Counted from the first letter of the stretch, positions 1 through 11,756 are shown. The stretch: DNA of 64,000 nucleotides from Anadara kagoshimensis (GCA_021292105.1 CM037869.1:37068155-37132154), one strand, 5' to 3'. Numbers and translations are program-made. Notes: a model not told the origin generated them from the letters alone.

Positions 1-235
1 AGACGTTAGTCTTCAAATCAAGGATCTCTCATCGCTGTGAGTTAGAGTCCCGCTCAGACCACATGTGGGATAGCGATTTTTCCTTGCCATTGGCCTTAAC
101 TGGTTCACCTGGTATCAGTATAATGGACTGGGGAGTGGTACGCTTGTCTGCGGCGTAGTGACTCTGTGAGCTAGCACGTTAAAGTCGCACTGCGTGCACG
201 CTAGTACAAGGCAGACCATAAAACACACTGTGACA
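1..235 (+). mobile_element. Second tRNA-SINE family, cut by window edge
   Basis: Starts inside a tRNA-like head (GACGTTAGTCTTCAAATC, then GAGTTAGAGTCCCGC as a degraded B box), followed by a body of unknown origin. Related minus-strand copies are at about 10495-10640 and 35905-36045, the latter with A-box-like GTGGCCTAATGGATAAGACG. Confidence 0.5.
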
Positions 236-1100
236 TAGAGGTTAATAAAATAGTTCTTGTCGCGAATAGCTGAAAAATTGCTGATGCGTCGTTAAGCAAC
301 ATTCAACCAAATTCTTGCAGTATGTATTATACAGAACAAGTTTCAATATTACAGGAGTTATCATTTGAAAACCAACTTAAATGTCACCACTGCAGATGTT
401 TATAATATTACTAGTATATATAGCGATCCTTTAATGCCCCCTGCAAGTCTTAATTGAAATTGGATGGAGTTTGACGTCCAAGTCAAGAATATTTTTCTTA
501 TATCTTACCTTTGTAGTGCACTCAAGGCAATGTGTATGCGGCACTGGTCATAAATTTTCAAGCTTTTAAGCTCTATTCTGAAGAACTTCTTAAGCAAATT
601 ACTTCATTTCACATTGCTGTTTAATGATCACAGCTACACTGCAAAATATAAAGGATGGTGGAGGAAACTGGAGTGCCAGGAGAAAACCCACCAAACTTCA
701 GCAAACAAACTGACAAACTTTCTCACACTAGGATTTAGCCAAGTGGTATTCAAACCTGGGTGTTGAGAGAAACTATGATCTGTAAATGTGCATGTTAGAA
801 CACCCCGCCAACCAAGATCTCCAATTTTGAAAGGGGGTTGATACAGCCATTTTTGTAGTCAAATCAACCTGCATGAAATAATCAATAAAATTCATTCAAA
901 GTAAAAAAAAATATTTATTTTATTTATTTATTTTTGTATCTTTTTACTGTATAAAATATTGCTGCATGAAATAATCCATAAGAACCAAAAATAATCAAAA
1001 TAAAAAAAAACATTTTTTGTTTATTTATTTATTTATTTGTTTATTTATTTATTTTTGTATCTTTTTACTGTATTAAATATTGCTGCTTTTGCAAATTAAA
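235..1100. other. Non-coding, repeat-rich left edge
   Basis: AT-rich, with a third-family SINE remnant (about 640-822) and TTTA microsatellites. No supported exon on either strand. Confidence 0.6.
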
Positions 1101-1102
1101 TA

Positions 1103-1322
1103 CAGTACAGACCTGTCAAAAGTTTAACATTGAGATAGTGAATTGGTGGCAAATCGCTACACCATCGAGATAATTATATATCTCAAGAACTTCTTTGGCT
1201 GTTGTTGTCTTTTTCTCGGCAGCCAATTGGGTCACTAGTTATTCATATTACTGCCACTCTGCAGCCTAACATAAACTGCTTTTCATTAGTTCAGTGTTAA
1301 ACTTTTGACAGGTCTGTACCTG
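1103..1322. mobile_element. MITE family A (TIR GTACAGACCTGTC)
   Basis: Left CAGTACAGACCTGTCAAAAG and right CTTTTGACAGGTCTGTAC are inverted over about 30 bases. Non-coding, about 220 bp. Confidence 0.8.
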
Positions 1323-1559
1323 TGTGTACATAGATCAAATACATCTGTAGTATGGATATTAACATAACAATCTATTTTTCTATTGCACTCAGATAATGAC
1401 ATTAAACTTAACATTTGTAAAAAAAAATAATAAAAAATAAAATACAATTTATGAGACAAAAATATTACATAAATATGTCATTTTTTTAAATATTTTTTTT
1501 TATTGCTTGTATAAGCTTTTGTATATATGGCTTTCATTTAGTTCTTGAAAAATACGACC

Positions 1560-1670
1560 AGACAACACACAGGCAAAATTTCTGCACATTCGCCTATAGC
1601 TGGTGACATCTCGATATAAGTGAAATATTCCTGACCGGGACTTTTAACACCATTACTCAACTGAACTCAA
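1560..1670 (+). mobile_element. tRNA-SINE 3' fragment
   Basis: GCCTATAGCTGGTGACATCT, GATATAAGTGAAATATTCCT and ATTACTCAACTGAACTCAA, the reverse of the minus-strand tail and body. The head is missing. Confidence 0.65.
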
Positions 1671-2089
1671 TAAACTTAACTACATGTAGTTGATTAGGAA
1701 AAAAGTTTGTCTACTAAAATGGTGGCTAAATTGACCTGGAATTGTGTCAGGCGACCTAAAATTTGTAAACGGTGGCCAGCTTGTCCACTTTAAAATTTGA
1801 ACTTTTGTGACCAGAGAACAGATATTATTTCGTGTTACAGAATTTTAACGATACTTTTGCCATTTCAGGCAACATAATGGGACCATACGTCATCATTATT
1901 GTTATTAATAACATTGATGTATATGAGTGATTTTAAGTCAATTTGGAATTGGAATTTCCACTGGCCACCTGAAAATTTTTCTTTACTTTATGCTGTACTG
2001 GTGCCTGTTTCACAATCCTTCCTTAACTAAGATTCTCTTTAACATAAATCTGGCAAATTTGATATTGCAATATTTTGTAACATATCCAA

Positions 2090-2946
2090 GAATTAGAGCA
2101 AACATGACACTCAACTGTTTTTACAAACGTAACTTTATGCTTAACTAGTGTATGTATCCAGTTAAGGTCTGTTGGTAGACTTGGATTTCAATACCTCCTG
2201 CATCTAAGAGTTCTTACGCTGTATGTCCTTTTATATGAGTTTTTAGAGCAAACAAGCCACTAAACTGTTTTACCAACACCACTTTATGCTTAAATGGTGT
2301 ATGATTCCAGTTAAGGTCTGTTGCTAGACTTGGATTTTTATGTCTTCTGTATCTAAGAGTTCTTATGCTGTATGTCCACTTATATGAGTTTTTAAAGCAA
2401 ATATGCCACTCAACTGTTTTGTTACAACCATCACTTTATGCTTATATGGTATATGAATGAATTTTGTTTGTAGACTTGAATTTTACTGTCTCATGCATCT
2501 AAGAGTTCTTATGCTGTATGTCCATTTATATGAGTTTTTAGAGTAAACTTCCACTAAACTGTTTTTTACAAAATTGCTTTATGTTTAACTGGTACATGTA
2601 TCCAGTTAAGGTCTGATGCTAGACTTGGATTTTTATGTCTTCTGTATCCAAGAGTTCTCATGCTGTATGTCCATTTATGCCTCTCAACTGTTTTTTACCA
2701 ACACCCTTTTATGCTTAACTGGGGCCTGGTGTACAAGTCCAATTAAGGTCTATTGACAGACTAGGATCTTAATGTCTTATGCATCCAAGAGTTTTTATGC
2801 TGTATGTCCACTTATATGAGTTTTTAGAGCTAACATGCCACTACACTGTTTTTTTTACCAAACCACTTTATGCTTAACTGGTACATGTATCCAGCTGTAT
2901 CCAGTTAAGGTCTGTTGGTAGACTTGGATTTTTATTTCTCATGCAT
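2090..2946 (-). repeat. Decayed tandem copies of the last zinc finger, about 146-bp period
   Basis: Immediately 3' of the zinc-finger stop codon, about six degraded copies repeat the DNA of finger 11 and its flank. On the minus strand copies still read GMFALKTHISGH-like (for example near 2812-2860, 2522-2570, 2378-2430, 2229-2280, 2092-2130). Spacers share an AGTTAAGGTCTG motif. Frames are not maintained, so this is 3' UTR or non-coding residue of array expansion rather than coding fingers. Confidence 0.8.
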
Positions 2947-4562
2947 CTAAGAGTTCTCATGTCCACTTATATGAGTTTTCAGAGCAAACATGCCACTAAA
3001 CTGTTTTTTACAAACACCACATTTATAGTTTTTATCCTTCTTGTGAATTCCAATGTGTCTCTTCAGACCTCCGGATTGTGTAAATTGTTTATTACAAACT
3101 TCACATTGGAAAGGTTTAACAGAACTGTGAATACGCAGATGAACTTTTAAGCTGGTGGCATGCTTGAATATTTTATTACAGATATCACAAGTGAATTCTC
3201 GAGTTTCGGTATGAAAAGACAGGTGTTTTTTCAAGTAATCGGCACGTGGAAAGCTTTTATGACAAATATTGCAAGAAAAAGGGCGTTCACCAGTATGAAT
3301 GGACTGGTGTGTTTTCAAACCTCCAAGCTGTGCGAATTTCTTTGGACAAATTTTACACTGATATCGCTGTTCCCCTGTGTGTATGATTGAATGCTTACTC
3401 AGACTGCTAGAGTGTGCAAAACATTTGCCACACATACGACATGCATGTGGTTTTTCACCCGTATGAATGTTCATGTGAGCTGCTAGGCTATGTTTATAAT
3501 TAAAATTTCTGCCACACACTTCACAAGTGTGGGGTTCAAACCCCGTATGGATTCTCTCATGTTGGTTTAGAGTACTTAGTTGGCTGAATTCTTTATCACA
3601 AATTTTACACTTAAATGGTGTCTCGCCTGTGTGTATCAAAGAATGTGCTTTTAATCCTGACACATTGCGGAAATTCTTGCCACATATTTTACAAGGGTGT
3701 GGCTTTAAACCACTATGGATAAGCTCATGCTGTTTCAAATTGTATGCATCTTTAAAACTTTTGCCACAAACTTTACAAGTAGTTTTAAAATTTCGTAAAT
3801 GAACTTTGTGATGATTTTTTAATTCGTATATATCCTTAATATGTTCTCCACAAACGTTGCAGGAAACCGGTGATGTTTTTGAAAATAATTTTTCGGTCAA
3901 GCTAATGACATCCACCAAGTAATGAGAGTCATTTTCCATTGATATCTGTAAATGAGAATCATTTTCTACCTCGATTTTAATTCCATTTATTGTCTCAGAT
4001 TTACCATTGTTAATTTCTCTTTTTAACACATTTTTGTTTCTATTGACTTTATTTTTGCACAGCTCATATTCAAACTGTTCATCTCTTTTATCTTTTACCA
4101 CATTAAGGTCAAGGTCATTTTGTTTGTTCACTACATCAGGAAGGTCAAGGTCATCCTGTTCATCTTTTACTACATTAAAGTCAAGGTCATTTTGCTTGTT
4201 CACTACATCAGGAAGGACAAGGTCATCCTGTTCATCTTTTACTACATTAAGGTCAAGGCCATTTTGTTTGTTCACTATATCAAGAATGTTAAGGTCATCT
4301 GGATCATCTTTTACTACTTTAAGGTCAAGGTTATTCTGTTTGTTCACTACATCAGGAAGGTCAAGGTCATCCTGTTCATCTTTTACTAATTTAAGGTCAA
4401 AGCCATTTTGTTTAATTGTTACATCAGGAAGGTCAATGTCATTCTGTTTGTACAACATTTCTGGAATTTCCAAATTATTCTGCTTATATTCCACTCCAGG
4501 AAGGTCAAGGTGTTTTGCATTATCCATCATTTCACTAGCTCCAAGTATGCACACAGGTTTTC
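2947..4562 (-). CDS. C2H2 zinc-finger protein, 11 fingers, acidic N-terminal repeats
   Basis: Probable nuclear DNA-binding protein. The N-terminal third has repeats on a 12-residue theme (KQN..DLP.V..), expanded to five 24-residue units (KQNDLDLNVVKDEQDDLDLP type, 72 bp each). The C-terminal half has eleven C2H2 fingers from CNVCGEHI to CGVCKKQF with H..GEKP-type linkers, ending SGHENS and TAG at 2947-2949. First in-frame ATGs are at 4530 and 4527 (about 527 residues). A 3' splice site (TTGTAG) at 4563-4564 puts the exon edge at 4562, so an upstream coding exon is possible; none was found. Intact frame. Specific target and orthologue not recognisable. Confidence 0.85.
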
Positions 4563-4604
4563 CTACAATTTAAATAAAAAAATAATTGTATAAAAAGAAG
4601 CTTC

Positions 4605-4772
4605 TGGTAGAAGGATTAAAATCCAACAATTGATTTTGTACCAATGTTTTTCAAAATTCTTGTTGAAGGATTAAAAACTAACAATTGATTTTGTACCAAT
4701 GTTTTTTCAAAATTCTTGTAGAAGGATTAAAAACTAACAATTGATTTTGTACCATTGTTTTTCAAAATTCTA
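4605..4772. repeat. 55-bp tandem triplicate upstream of the zinc-finger exon
   Basis: Three copies of AACAATTGATTTTGTACCA with TTTTTCAAAATTCTTGT and AGAAGGATTAAAA. It starts about 45 bp from the exon edge on the intron/5' side. Confidence 0.82.
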
Positions 4773-4787
4773 GACAGATTTTATATA

Positions 4788-4971
4788 CAGGAAAACCTTG
4801 TTATAAAGTCTCTCAATAATTTTGCCCCCTCACTTACCACAAACATATTTTTAATTTCAAAAAATCAATTGTTATATGGTTGTCTTCATAATGATTTCAA
4901 TCCTCAATTTATCATCAAATAATGCTAAGTTCCCAGAGAACAAATGGTGGCAATGATTCAAGGTTTTATTG
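4788..4971. mobile_element. MITE family D copy, diverged
   Basis: CAGGAAAACCTTGTTATAAA to TTCAAGGTTTTATTG; the interior AACAAATGGTGGC is kept. About 230 bp from the zinc-finger exon edge. Confidence 0.7.
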
Positions 4972-5004
4972 TATATGAAAATCTGTCTTGGGGTCAGAGT
5001 AGTA

Positions 5005-5343
5005 GAGTTGAGTTGAGTAATGGTGTTTAACATCCCAGTCAAGAATATTTCACTTATATTGAGATGTCGCTAGCTAAAGGCGAAGGTGCAGAAATTTTGC
5101 CTGTGCATTGCGCTGATGGCATTATACAGCAGGGTTCTTCATCAAGCCAAGCCCACCGTGACACGGGACCTCGTTTTTCCCATCCAAAAGAACTGCGACT
5201 TCCTGTGATTTTGTAATGCCCAGTGCTTGGCGAAAGATCAGTAACTACCCACTTTCAAGTCTTGGGTCAGTCCCTTTCGGAAATGGAACCCACGACCTCA
5301 CATTTAGGGAGCTAGCACTTTACCATCTCAGCCACCACAGTGG
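5005..5343 (-). mobile_element. tRNA-SINE copy beside the inverted-repeat element
   Basis: From GAGTTGAGTTGAGTAATGG to CAGCCACCACAGTGG. Its tRNA end abuts the left arm of the 5.3-10.2 kb inverted-repeat element, which may have inserted at its edge. Confidence 0.78.
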
Positions 5344-6834
5344 TTACCAAGAAGTAGATTTAACACCCAACAAATGCCAAGGAATATTTCTTGCCTCAAG
5401 GAGTTTATGTAAACTTAGCTTTTTAGCAGAATACTAGTCAACTCGTTCCAATTCCAACTCGTTCCAACTGATTTTTGCCAACTCGTTCCACTTTTGACTA
5501 CCAACTCGTTCCAACTGAAATACCAACTCGTTCCAACTTTTTTGCCAACTCGTTCCAACTACCAACTCGTACCAAATTTTTCATTAAATTGTCATTTTTT
5601 TAATTCAATTTTCAATTTTATTACTTTCATGATTATTTTTCAATGACACTCGCGCAGTAAATTACTCAATGCATGATCCTAACGCTTGGTAAGATATTCC
5701 AACCTCATATTTAGATATTACACTGCATAGATGAAACCCCTTCCCATCTGGTTTTTTTTAAACTATACTTTCTTTTTACAGTAAAATTGAGTTCCGTAGA
5801 GTATAAAACACAAAGATTTTTTTCAATATTATTTATTCGGATTTCAGGTGTGATCGATATTTACAATATATGCCGGCTAAACGATTTTCTATTTCTTTCA
5901 ACCTTCAAGATTTTAGATTTGAATGTATTATAACGTAATAGTTGAATCATTCAGCCACCATATATATATTGTATGTATCATTTTAAATGTTTATGTAAAT
6001 TCATGGGATCTATTGGTTTGTGTATTCCACGCACTTATAAATTACATTCACCAACGCTATCTTGAGAATGAAACCATACAATGATTTCAATCACTCCTTG
6101 ACAGGTGTCCTAATTAGTGCTTTCCATTATGAAGACGAGTCCACGCAAAGTTCACGAATATCCCACTATTCATTTACGTTTATTTTATTTATGTAATATT
6201 TGTGTATCTTATATATTAATGAACAATAAAATAATAAATAAATATAAAAATAAGTAATAGTGCAATAATAATAAAATAAATAATATTAATAATAATATAA
6301 TAATAATAAAAAGAAATAAGAAAAGAAATGAAGAAAGATACATAAGGAAAAAAAAAACAGAAAAAAGGGAATATAAAGGAAAAAATATAACATTTAACAA
6401 AAATATTAAGAAATCTCTGTAATATATAACTTTTGGAACCTTTGGACTATTATTGCTCTTGAAGAGGATACCTCCACAGGGTTAGAACTGGGCAACGTTG
6501 TAATTAATTAATCAAAGTACTGAAAGTACTAAAATTCGCGAAAGATTAGAAAGACAGGGAGTTCAGTGTCTCCATCAATGTAGTGTCAGGTATATGAAGT
6601 TGTCAGGTAACTAAAAGGAGGTTGTTATGTTCACCTTGCATTGCTCCCAACACAACATAGCGGGTTCATGTAGTGTGCAATGTGCAGACTATGAGCATGG
6701 GGCTGTTTTAATATTCACACATTGGACCAATATTAAGGATTCATGTAGGAAATAGTTCAATCCGAATAAATGCATGTATGGAACCATCAAGGATGGTCAA
6801 AGTTACTTCCATCGTCATGGAGACCCTAATATTA

Positions 6835-8229
6835 AACAAGAGGTCCATGAGCCTTAATGCTCACATGCAGCTGAGTACATATCTCATGCAGAGGTTCAAT
6901 GGTCATTGACATTAATTAAAGAGAATGTCCAAATAAATTTTCAGCAGTAAGGGCCAATTATATGTAAGGATTTTTTGCAAATGTATTATAACATAACTAG
7001 TCATAAGAGTGCTACATATAATATATCTGAAATCTAGCTACAATATATTGTTTATAAACAACTAAAAAGGTAAAGAAAAATTTGAACCCATGACCTTAAT
7101 CTAAATATCGCAATGAATATTAGGTCAATACCTACAATTTAGAAGCCTATACAAAAAGTTTATAGTTTTTGAGATAATTAACCATGTCAGTATTTGTTTG
7201 CATCAGTGACCTTGACTTTTAAACTCATGTCCTTCATTCATATATCAAAATGATCGTTAGGCCAATACCTACAATATTTTAACATAAATTATATGCCTAT
7301 ACAAAAAGTTTATAGTTTTTAAGACAATTAATCATTTCAGTATTCATTTGCATCTATAACCTTGACCATTAGACCTATGACCTACATTCATATATCAAAA
7401 TGAACATTGTGTAAATGCCTATAACATTCTGATATACATGCCTATAGAGAAAGTTTATCATTTTTGAGATAATTCACCATTTCAGTATTTGTTTGCATCT
7501 ATGACCTTGACCTTTGAACCTATGACCTTCGTTCATATATGGAAATGACCGTAAGGCAAATGCCTACAATATTCTAATATACATGCCTACACAAAGAGTT
7601 CAAAGTTTTTGAGATAATTAACCATTTCAGTATTCGTTTACATCTATGACCTTGACCTTTGAACTTATGACCTCTATTCATATATCAAAATGACCGTTGT
7701 GCAAATGCCTACAGTATTCCAATACACATGATGATGATGCCCATACAAAAATCTTATAGTTTTCAAATATATTGACAAATACATTAATTTTGCAATTTCC
7801 CCCTCAAGTACCTTGCCATTATCTCATTTTGGCCCCTAAAGCTACAATATGTGCAAATCTAAAACTAGGTGCCCATAGTGTTTTACATGAAATATCTAAG
7901 TTATATCTCTTGTAGGTTCAGAGCAGATGATTTTTAAAGATTTTCACAAATTTCCCCTTTATGGGGCCCCAAGGGGACATAATCCTTGCATTTGTGCAAA
8001 TCTGAAAACCCCTTACTTGACCATTACTGTCAAATATCATCCAATTTGGCTCTGTAGTTTTGGAGGAATTGATAAAAAATGTGAAAAGTTTATACATGAC
8101 GCACATCGGACGAAGATAGATGGCAATTGCACATCTGAGCCTTTGGCTCAGGTGAGCTAAAAAGTTTATACAAGACGGATGAAGATAGATGACAATTGTT
8201 CATCTGAGCCTTTGGCTCAGGTGAGCTAA
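6835..8229 (+). mobile_element. Non-autonomous Helitron-like element with internal tandem core
   Basis: Left end ACAAGAGGTCCATGAG with a GCTCAC motif, right end a CTGAGCC/GGCTCAG hairpin followed by GTGAGCTAA, then T. The hairpin-CTAA terminus occurs twice (hairpins 8135-8151 and 8204-8220; CTAA at 8157-8160 and 8226-8229), a tandem duplication of the 3' end. The core (about 7080-7770) is four to five units of about 147 bp recognisable by ATGACCTTGACCTTTGAAC. No coding capacity. This end structure is widespread in bivalve genomes. Confidence 0.7.
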
Positions 8230-8984
8230 TAAGCTTCTGATATCTTTCATGTCATGATTGAGGATATTTTTTAAATAAATTAATAACTTGAAAAAATTAA
8301 CTATTATTTTATTATTATTTATATCACCAGAGTTGTGTTTTAAGAATTCGATAATTTTTGGAAGACTTTTTATTCCCGAGACCAGCATAATTTTAGTAAA
8401 TCTTGTAAACAACAATTTTTTCAATCGGGTGGCCGTTAGGATCCCCGCTGACTGGGTTTGACAGGTGACCCCTCTACAAAGGTTCTGTACATGATAAAAA
8501 TGTAGTTGACAGATGACCACTCTACAAAGTGATCGCTATCCCAGATTTCACTCTAATCAATTTATAATTTTTTAAGGATGACTTCACGGAATGCTTTGAA
8601 AAACGGGAAAAGCAGTATGATAGCACAAAATTCCAAAATTTTTGTCTTAATATGGGGAGACTCCTCACATCAGCAGGGATTGTGCTTAACTTTTCGATGA
8701 GCCATACAATGAACTGTCAAGAGTGATGGTTGATCTGAATAAATCAGGCATATACATTTGGATTATTCTATCCCTTGCTTTACTTTTCGATATTCAACAT
8801 CTGCAATTACATTGACGAATGGTTTTGCAGAAAATGTTGATCTATAGGTACTGCCAATGTCAATGACTGTATAATTTTGGCAGATTTTGATTTATTAGCA
8901 GGAACTTGTTTTGCATTACTAAAGGCTTGTGCCTGTTTGTGAGATTCAGAAATGTCATGTTTATTTACACTGTCAAGTTTATAA

Positions 8985-9188
8985 CTAGTGCAACCCTCGG
9001 TAAATACAGATTTTTTTCCTGTCGAACTCTACACAATCGGCACACTTCATTCCGTCCTGCGTATCATACAACCAAGGCCTGCCATCTTCCCATGGCTTTT
9101 TATATGCTCCGATGCGTTTGGACTTATCATACTCTTGATAGTACTTTCGTTTTTTCCGCAGGTCCTTGTTTAGCCTTTGGAGTCGATG
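8985..9188 (-). pseudogene. TTF/hAT-type zinc-finger ORF segment
   Basis: 68-codon open segment after an acceptor-like TTTTTAGTAG. A basic stretch (KDLRKKRKYY) is followed by PWEDGRPWLYDTQDGMKCAD, then C two residues later: the W-L-Y-D-x5-M-x-C-x2-C arrangement found at the start of TTF-type/hAT-derived proteins. It ends at a TAG (8985-8987); a possible donor precedes it. Nothing further of such a protein was found nearby. Either an exon of the surrounding element's gene or a remnant. Confidence 0.4.
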
Positions 9189-10494
9189 CTACTAAAAATT
9201 TCCACATGGCAGAAAGCCGGAAGTATCATTTTATACATAAATATCAGAAAAGGAAACGAAATGGCACCGTATTTGAATTCCGGTCGGAACACCGGTCCAT
9301 TTACACTTGTTAACTATATGATACCCATTTTTCAATTTTACTATTATTGTCGCCAGTCAGAAATATAAACAGGAAATCGGTAAACGGATCGGAATGTCAA
9401 ATACACCGAACTGAAAATTCTAATCGCCACCTGGCAGCCCTGGGCGACCTGTGTATGATACATTTATCGCCCAGAGCGAAAAACTGGGCGCCCGTTAATC
9501 TCAATCCCTGATCGGGAGGGTTGGCAGGTATGATAAAGCGGAGAATATAGTTGGGGCGGAAAATATTAATATTGGGGCGAAACGTCCATAACCTGCATTC
9601 AAAATTTGAGTTATCTACCTTTATTTCAACTTTGAACCTACATACGAGAGAGAGTTGATTATCTGTAACGGAAGAATATTCGGGTTGAGAAATCTGCATG
9701 TAACAGCTAAATTCGAGAATGATCAAGATCATTCGCGAATAAAAATTAGGTCCTCGAATTTTAATTTTTGATAACGGCTAAATCCTCATATAGATCTACC
9801 GGTATTAAAAGTTGGAACGCTCGAGTTGGTAACGGCTAAAATCATTAAAATTTCTTAAATTTGGAACGAATTTATAAAAAAAAAAGTTGGAACGAGTTGG
9901 TAGTTGGAACGAGTTGGTAAAATAGTTGGAAGGAGTTGGTAATTTAGCTGGAACGAGTTGGTAATTAAATCAGAGGTGTAAAAACTCTGCATTAAAAAGT
10001 GGAACGAGTTGGTAAAAAAGTTGGAACGAGTTGGCGAAAATCAGTTGGAACGAGTTGGAATTGGAACGAGTTGACCAGATATCTTTTAGCATGCTAAGTA
10101 AACTTCTAGATGCAAAAAATTCCTGGGTGTTTACTGGGCATTAAATCTACTCCTGGACCCAGTTGTTTAAAGCTCTGTTAGCTTAAACAATTTGTTAGTC
10201 AAAATTGTATTTTGTATTTTAGACAATATTTCTGAAATTTCTGTTAAGAAGCTAATGCACAAAGTTGTTATTATCAAGAAATAGGAGTCATAGTGAAATC
10301 TATGTTTTTTATATCAAATAATTTCAATCTTAATAACATTCTGAATTTTCAATAACCATTTGGTTAAACTTTCACTACCCGGTACCTAATCACTGTGCGA
10401 TAATTACTGTGGCCATGGTCTTGTCTGTTGATGTTTTGAATTTTTAGTGTTGTAAAATTATGTTGTTATTGTTGTTGAATGTTGCTTAACGCTG

Positions 10495-10640
10495 CATTAT
10501 ACTAACACTGAGTGAACCAGTTAAGTCCAACAACAAGGAAATTCACTTTCTCACATGTGGTCTGAGCGGGACTCGGACTCACAGCAACTGGCCCTGGATT
10601 TGTGGACTGACGTTTTATCTGTTTGACACCTGTGGCCCCT
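10495..10640 (-). mobile_element. Second tRNA-SINE family, head region
   Basis: Reverse strand carries GAGTCCGAGTCCCGCTCAG and ACATGTGAGAAAGTG, matching positions 33-67 of the window-edge copy. Just right of the inverted-repeat element. Confidence 0.5.
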
Positions 10641-10925
10641 TGTAAAATTATGTGGGATTTTGGGATCCGTAATTTTTTTTCAAACAAACCAGAATGATTT
10701 TGATGGATTTTGAGAGACACTCACTTAAGGTGTTTTAGTGACTATATCAAGCACCTGTCATTCAGCATACTGTTAGATTTTGGATAATTCTCTTTAATGG
10801 ATGAAGATTAACAGGGGCACAGTAGCCAATGGTTAGTAAAAATCAGTCTGGGTCCCTAGATTTTTACACATTTTACTTATTTATTACTATTACAACTTCT
10901 TTTCTGAAGTGAACTGGGCCCCTAA

Positions 10926-11090
10926 ACCACAGACACTTGTTTCTATCAAAACCGGGAGATCGATACAAGTACTAATATAACACAAGCACTTGTTTCTATC
11001 AATAACGGGAGATCGATACAAGTACTCATGTTATATTAGTACTGGTATCGATCTCCCGTTATTGATAGAAACAAGTGCCTGTGCCCTAAA
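10926..11090. repeat. Foldback: two direct and one inverted copy of a ~50-bp unit
   Basis: The unit CACTTGTTTCTATCAA...CGGGAGATCGATACAAGTAC occurs directly at about 10927-10977 and 10984-11028, and inverted at about 11034-11088. The outer copies also share AATATAAC/GTTATATT. Transcribed RNA would fold into a stable hairpin. Confidence 0.85.
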
Positions 11091-11369
11091 CTGCTACATA
11101 CAAAATAGTTAAGCTTCTGCTCTGCCTGTCTTATTTCTTTGAACCTGTCGTTATTAAAAACTTGCCTAGATAAACTGATGCGAAAATTGAATTTGTGCAA
11201 ATGTATCACATACATAAATATTCATTATGCCGCTGTATTTATCCGTGTGCTGTGTTGGCATAATCATGATCATAATTTATCATTCAGAAATCTTTACGGA
11301 AGTAATCTTGATAAAATACTGAAGAAATAGAAAACGGAATGGAAAGAAAATCCGGGTTGCTGTTGTTAC

Positions 11370-11400
<31 letters not shown>

Positions 11401-11589
11401 CCAGTTTCCGGTGTCGGTCCAAACAAAACCGGACTCGCAAGAACTGTCTCGATTTTACATATAACAAATCTGGTTTCAGATTGAAATTCTTACGCAAAAC
11501 TTAGATTTCGGGGTTTCAAGTATAATACAATAAAATTGGTTTCTATATTGTATGATGTTTTCAGTTTACTATAATGTCAACTATGATTT

Positions 11590-11594
11590 ATTTT

Positions 11595-11657
<63 letters not shown>

Positions 11658-11680
11658 TTATTTATTTATTTATTTATTTG
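11590..11680. repeat. (TTTA)n microsatellite
   Basis: Over 20 uninterrupted TTTA units with one slip. Similar shorter tracts at about 905-935, 1018-1052, 13832-13866, 48808-48838 and 58548-58590. Confidence 0.95.
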
Positions 11681-11756
11681 AGAAATCAGATATGATTTCA
11701 ATATTCTTTTTATATTTCGCCAGAATTTTATTAAATAAAATAAAATCATGGACTAA

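Larger units (their letters stand above)
5345..10155. mobile_element. Large inverted-repeat element with CAACTCGTTCC subterminal arrays
   Basis: Left arm (about 5350-5575) and right arm (about 9805-10155) are inverted copies. The outer part of each starts GTAGATTTAA; the inner part is a string of about eight CAACTCGTTCC motifs with short T-rich spacers. The inner parts are nearly identical for the first 60 bases; the outer parts are diverged. The 4.3-kb interior holds a Helitron-like element (6835-8229), an AT-rich stretch (6180-6410) and a TTF-type zinc-finger ORF remnant (8985-9188, minus). Arrays of one motif near both ends suggest transposase binding sites. No transposase or target duplication could be identified, so the family is unknown. 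Confidence 0.65.

Noticed and set aside
4007-4573. 188-codon plus-strand frame over the acidic repeat
   Set aside because: Antisense of the 72-bp coding repeat; low-complexity Ser/Arg/Phe with no independent support.
8906-9313. 135-codon plus-strand frame
   Set aside because: No recognisable features; it overlaps the better-supported minus-strand zinc-finger-like frame.
9397-9732. 111-codon minus-strand frame
   Set aside because: No motifs; overlaps low-similarity interior of the inverted-repeat element.
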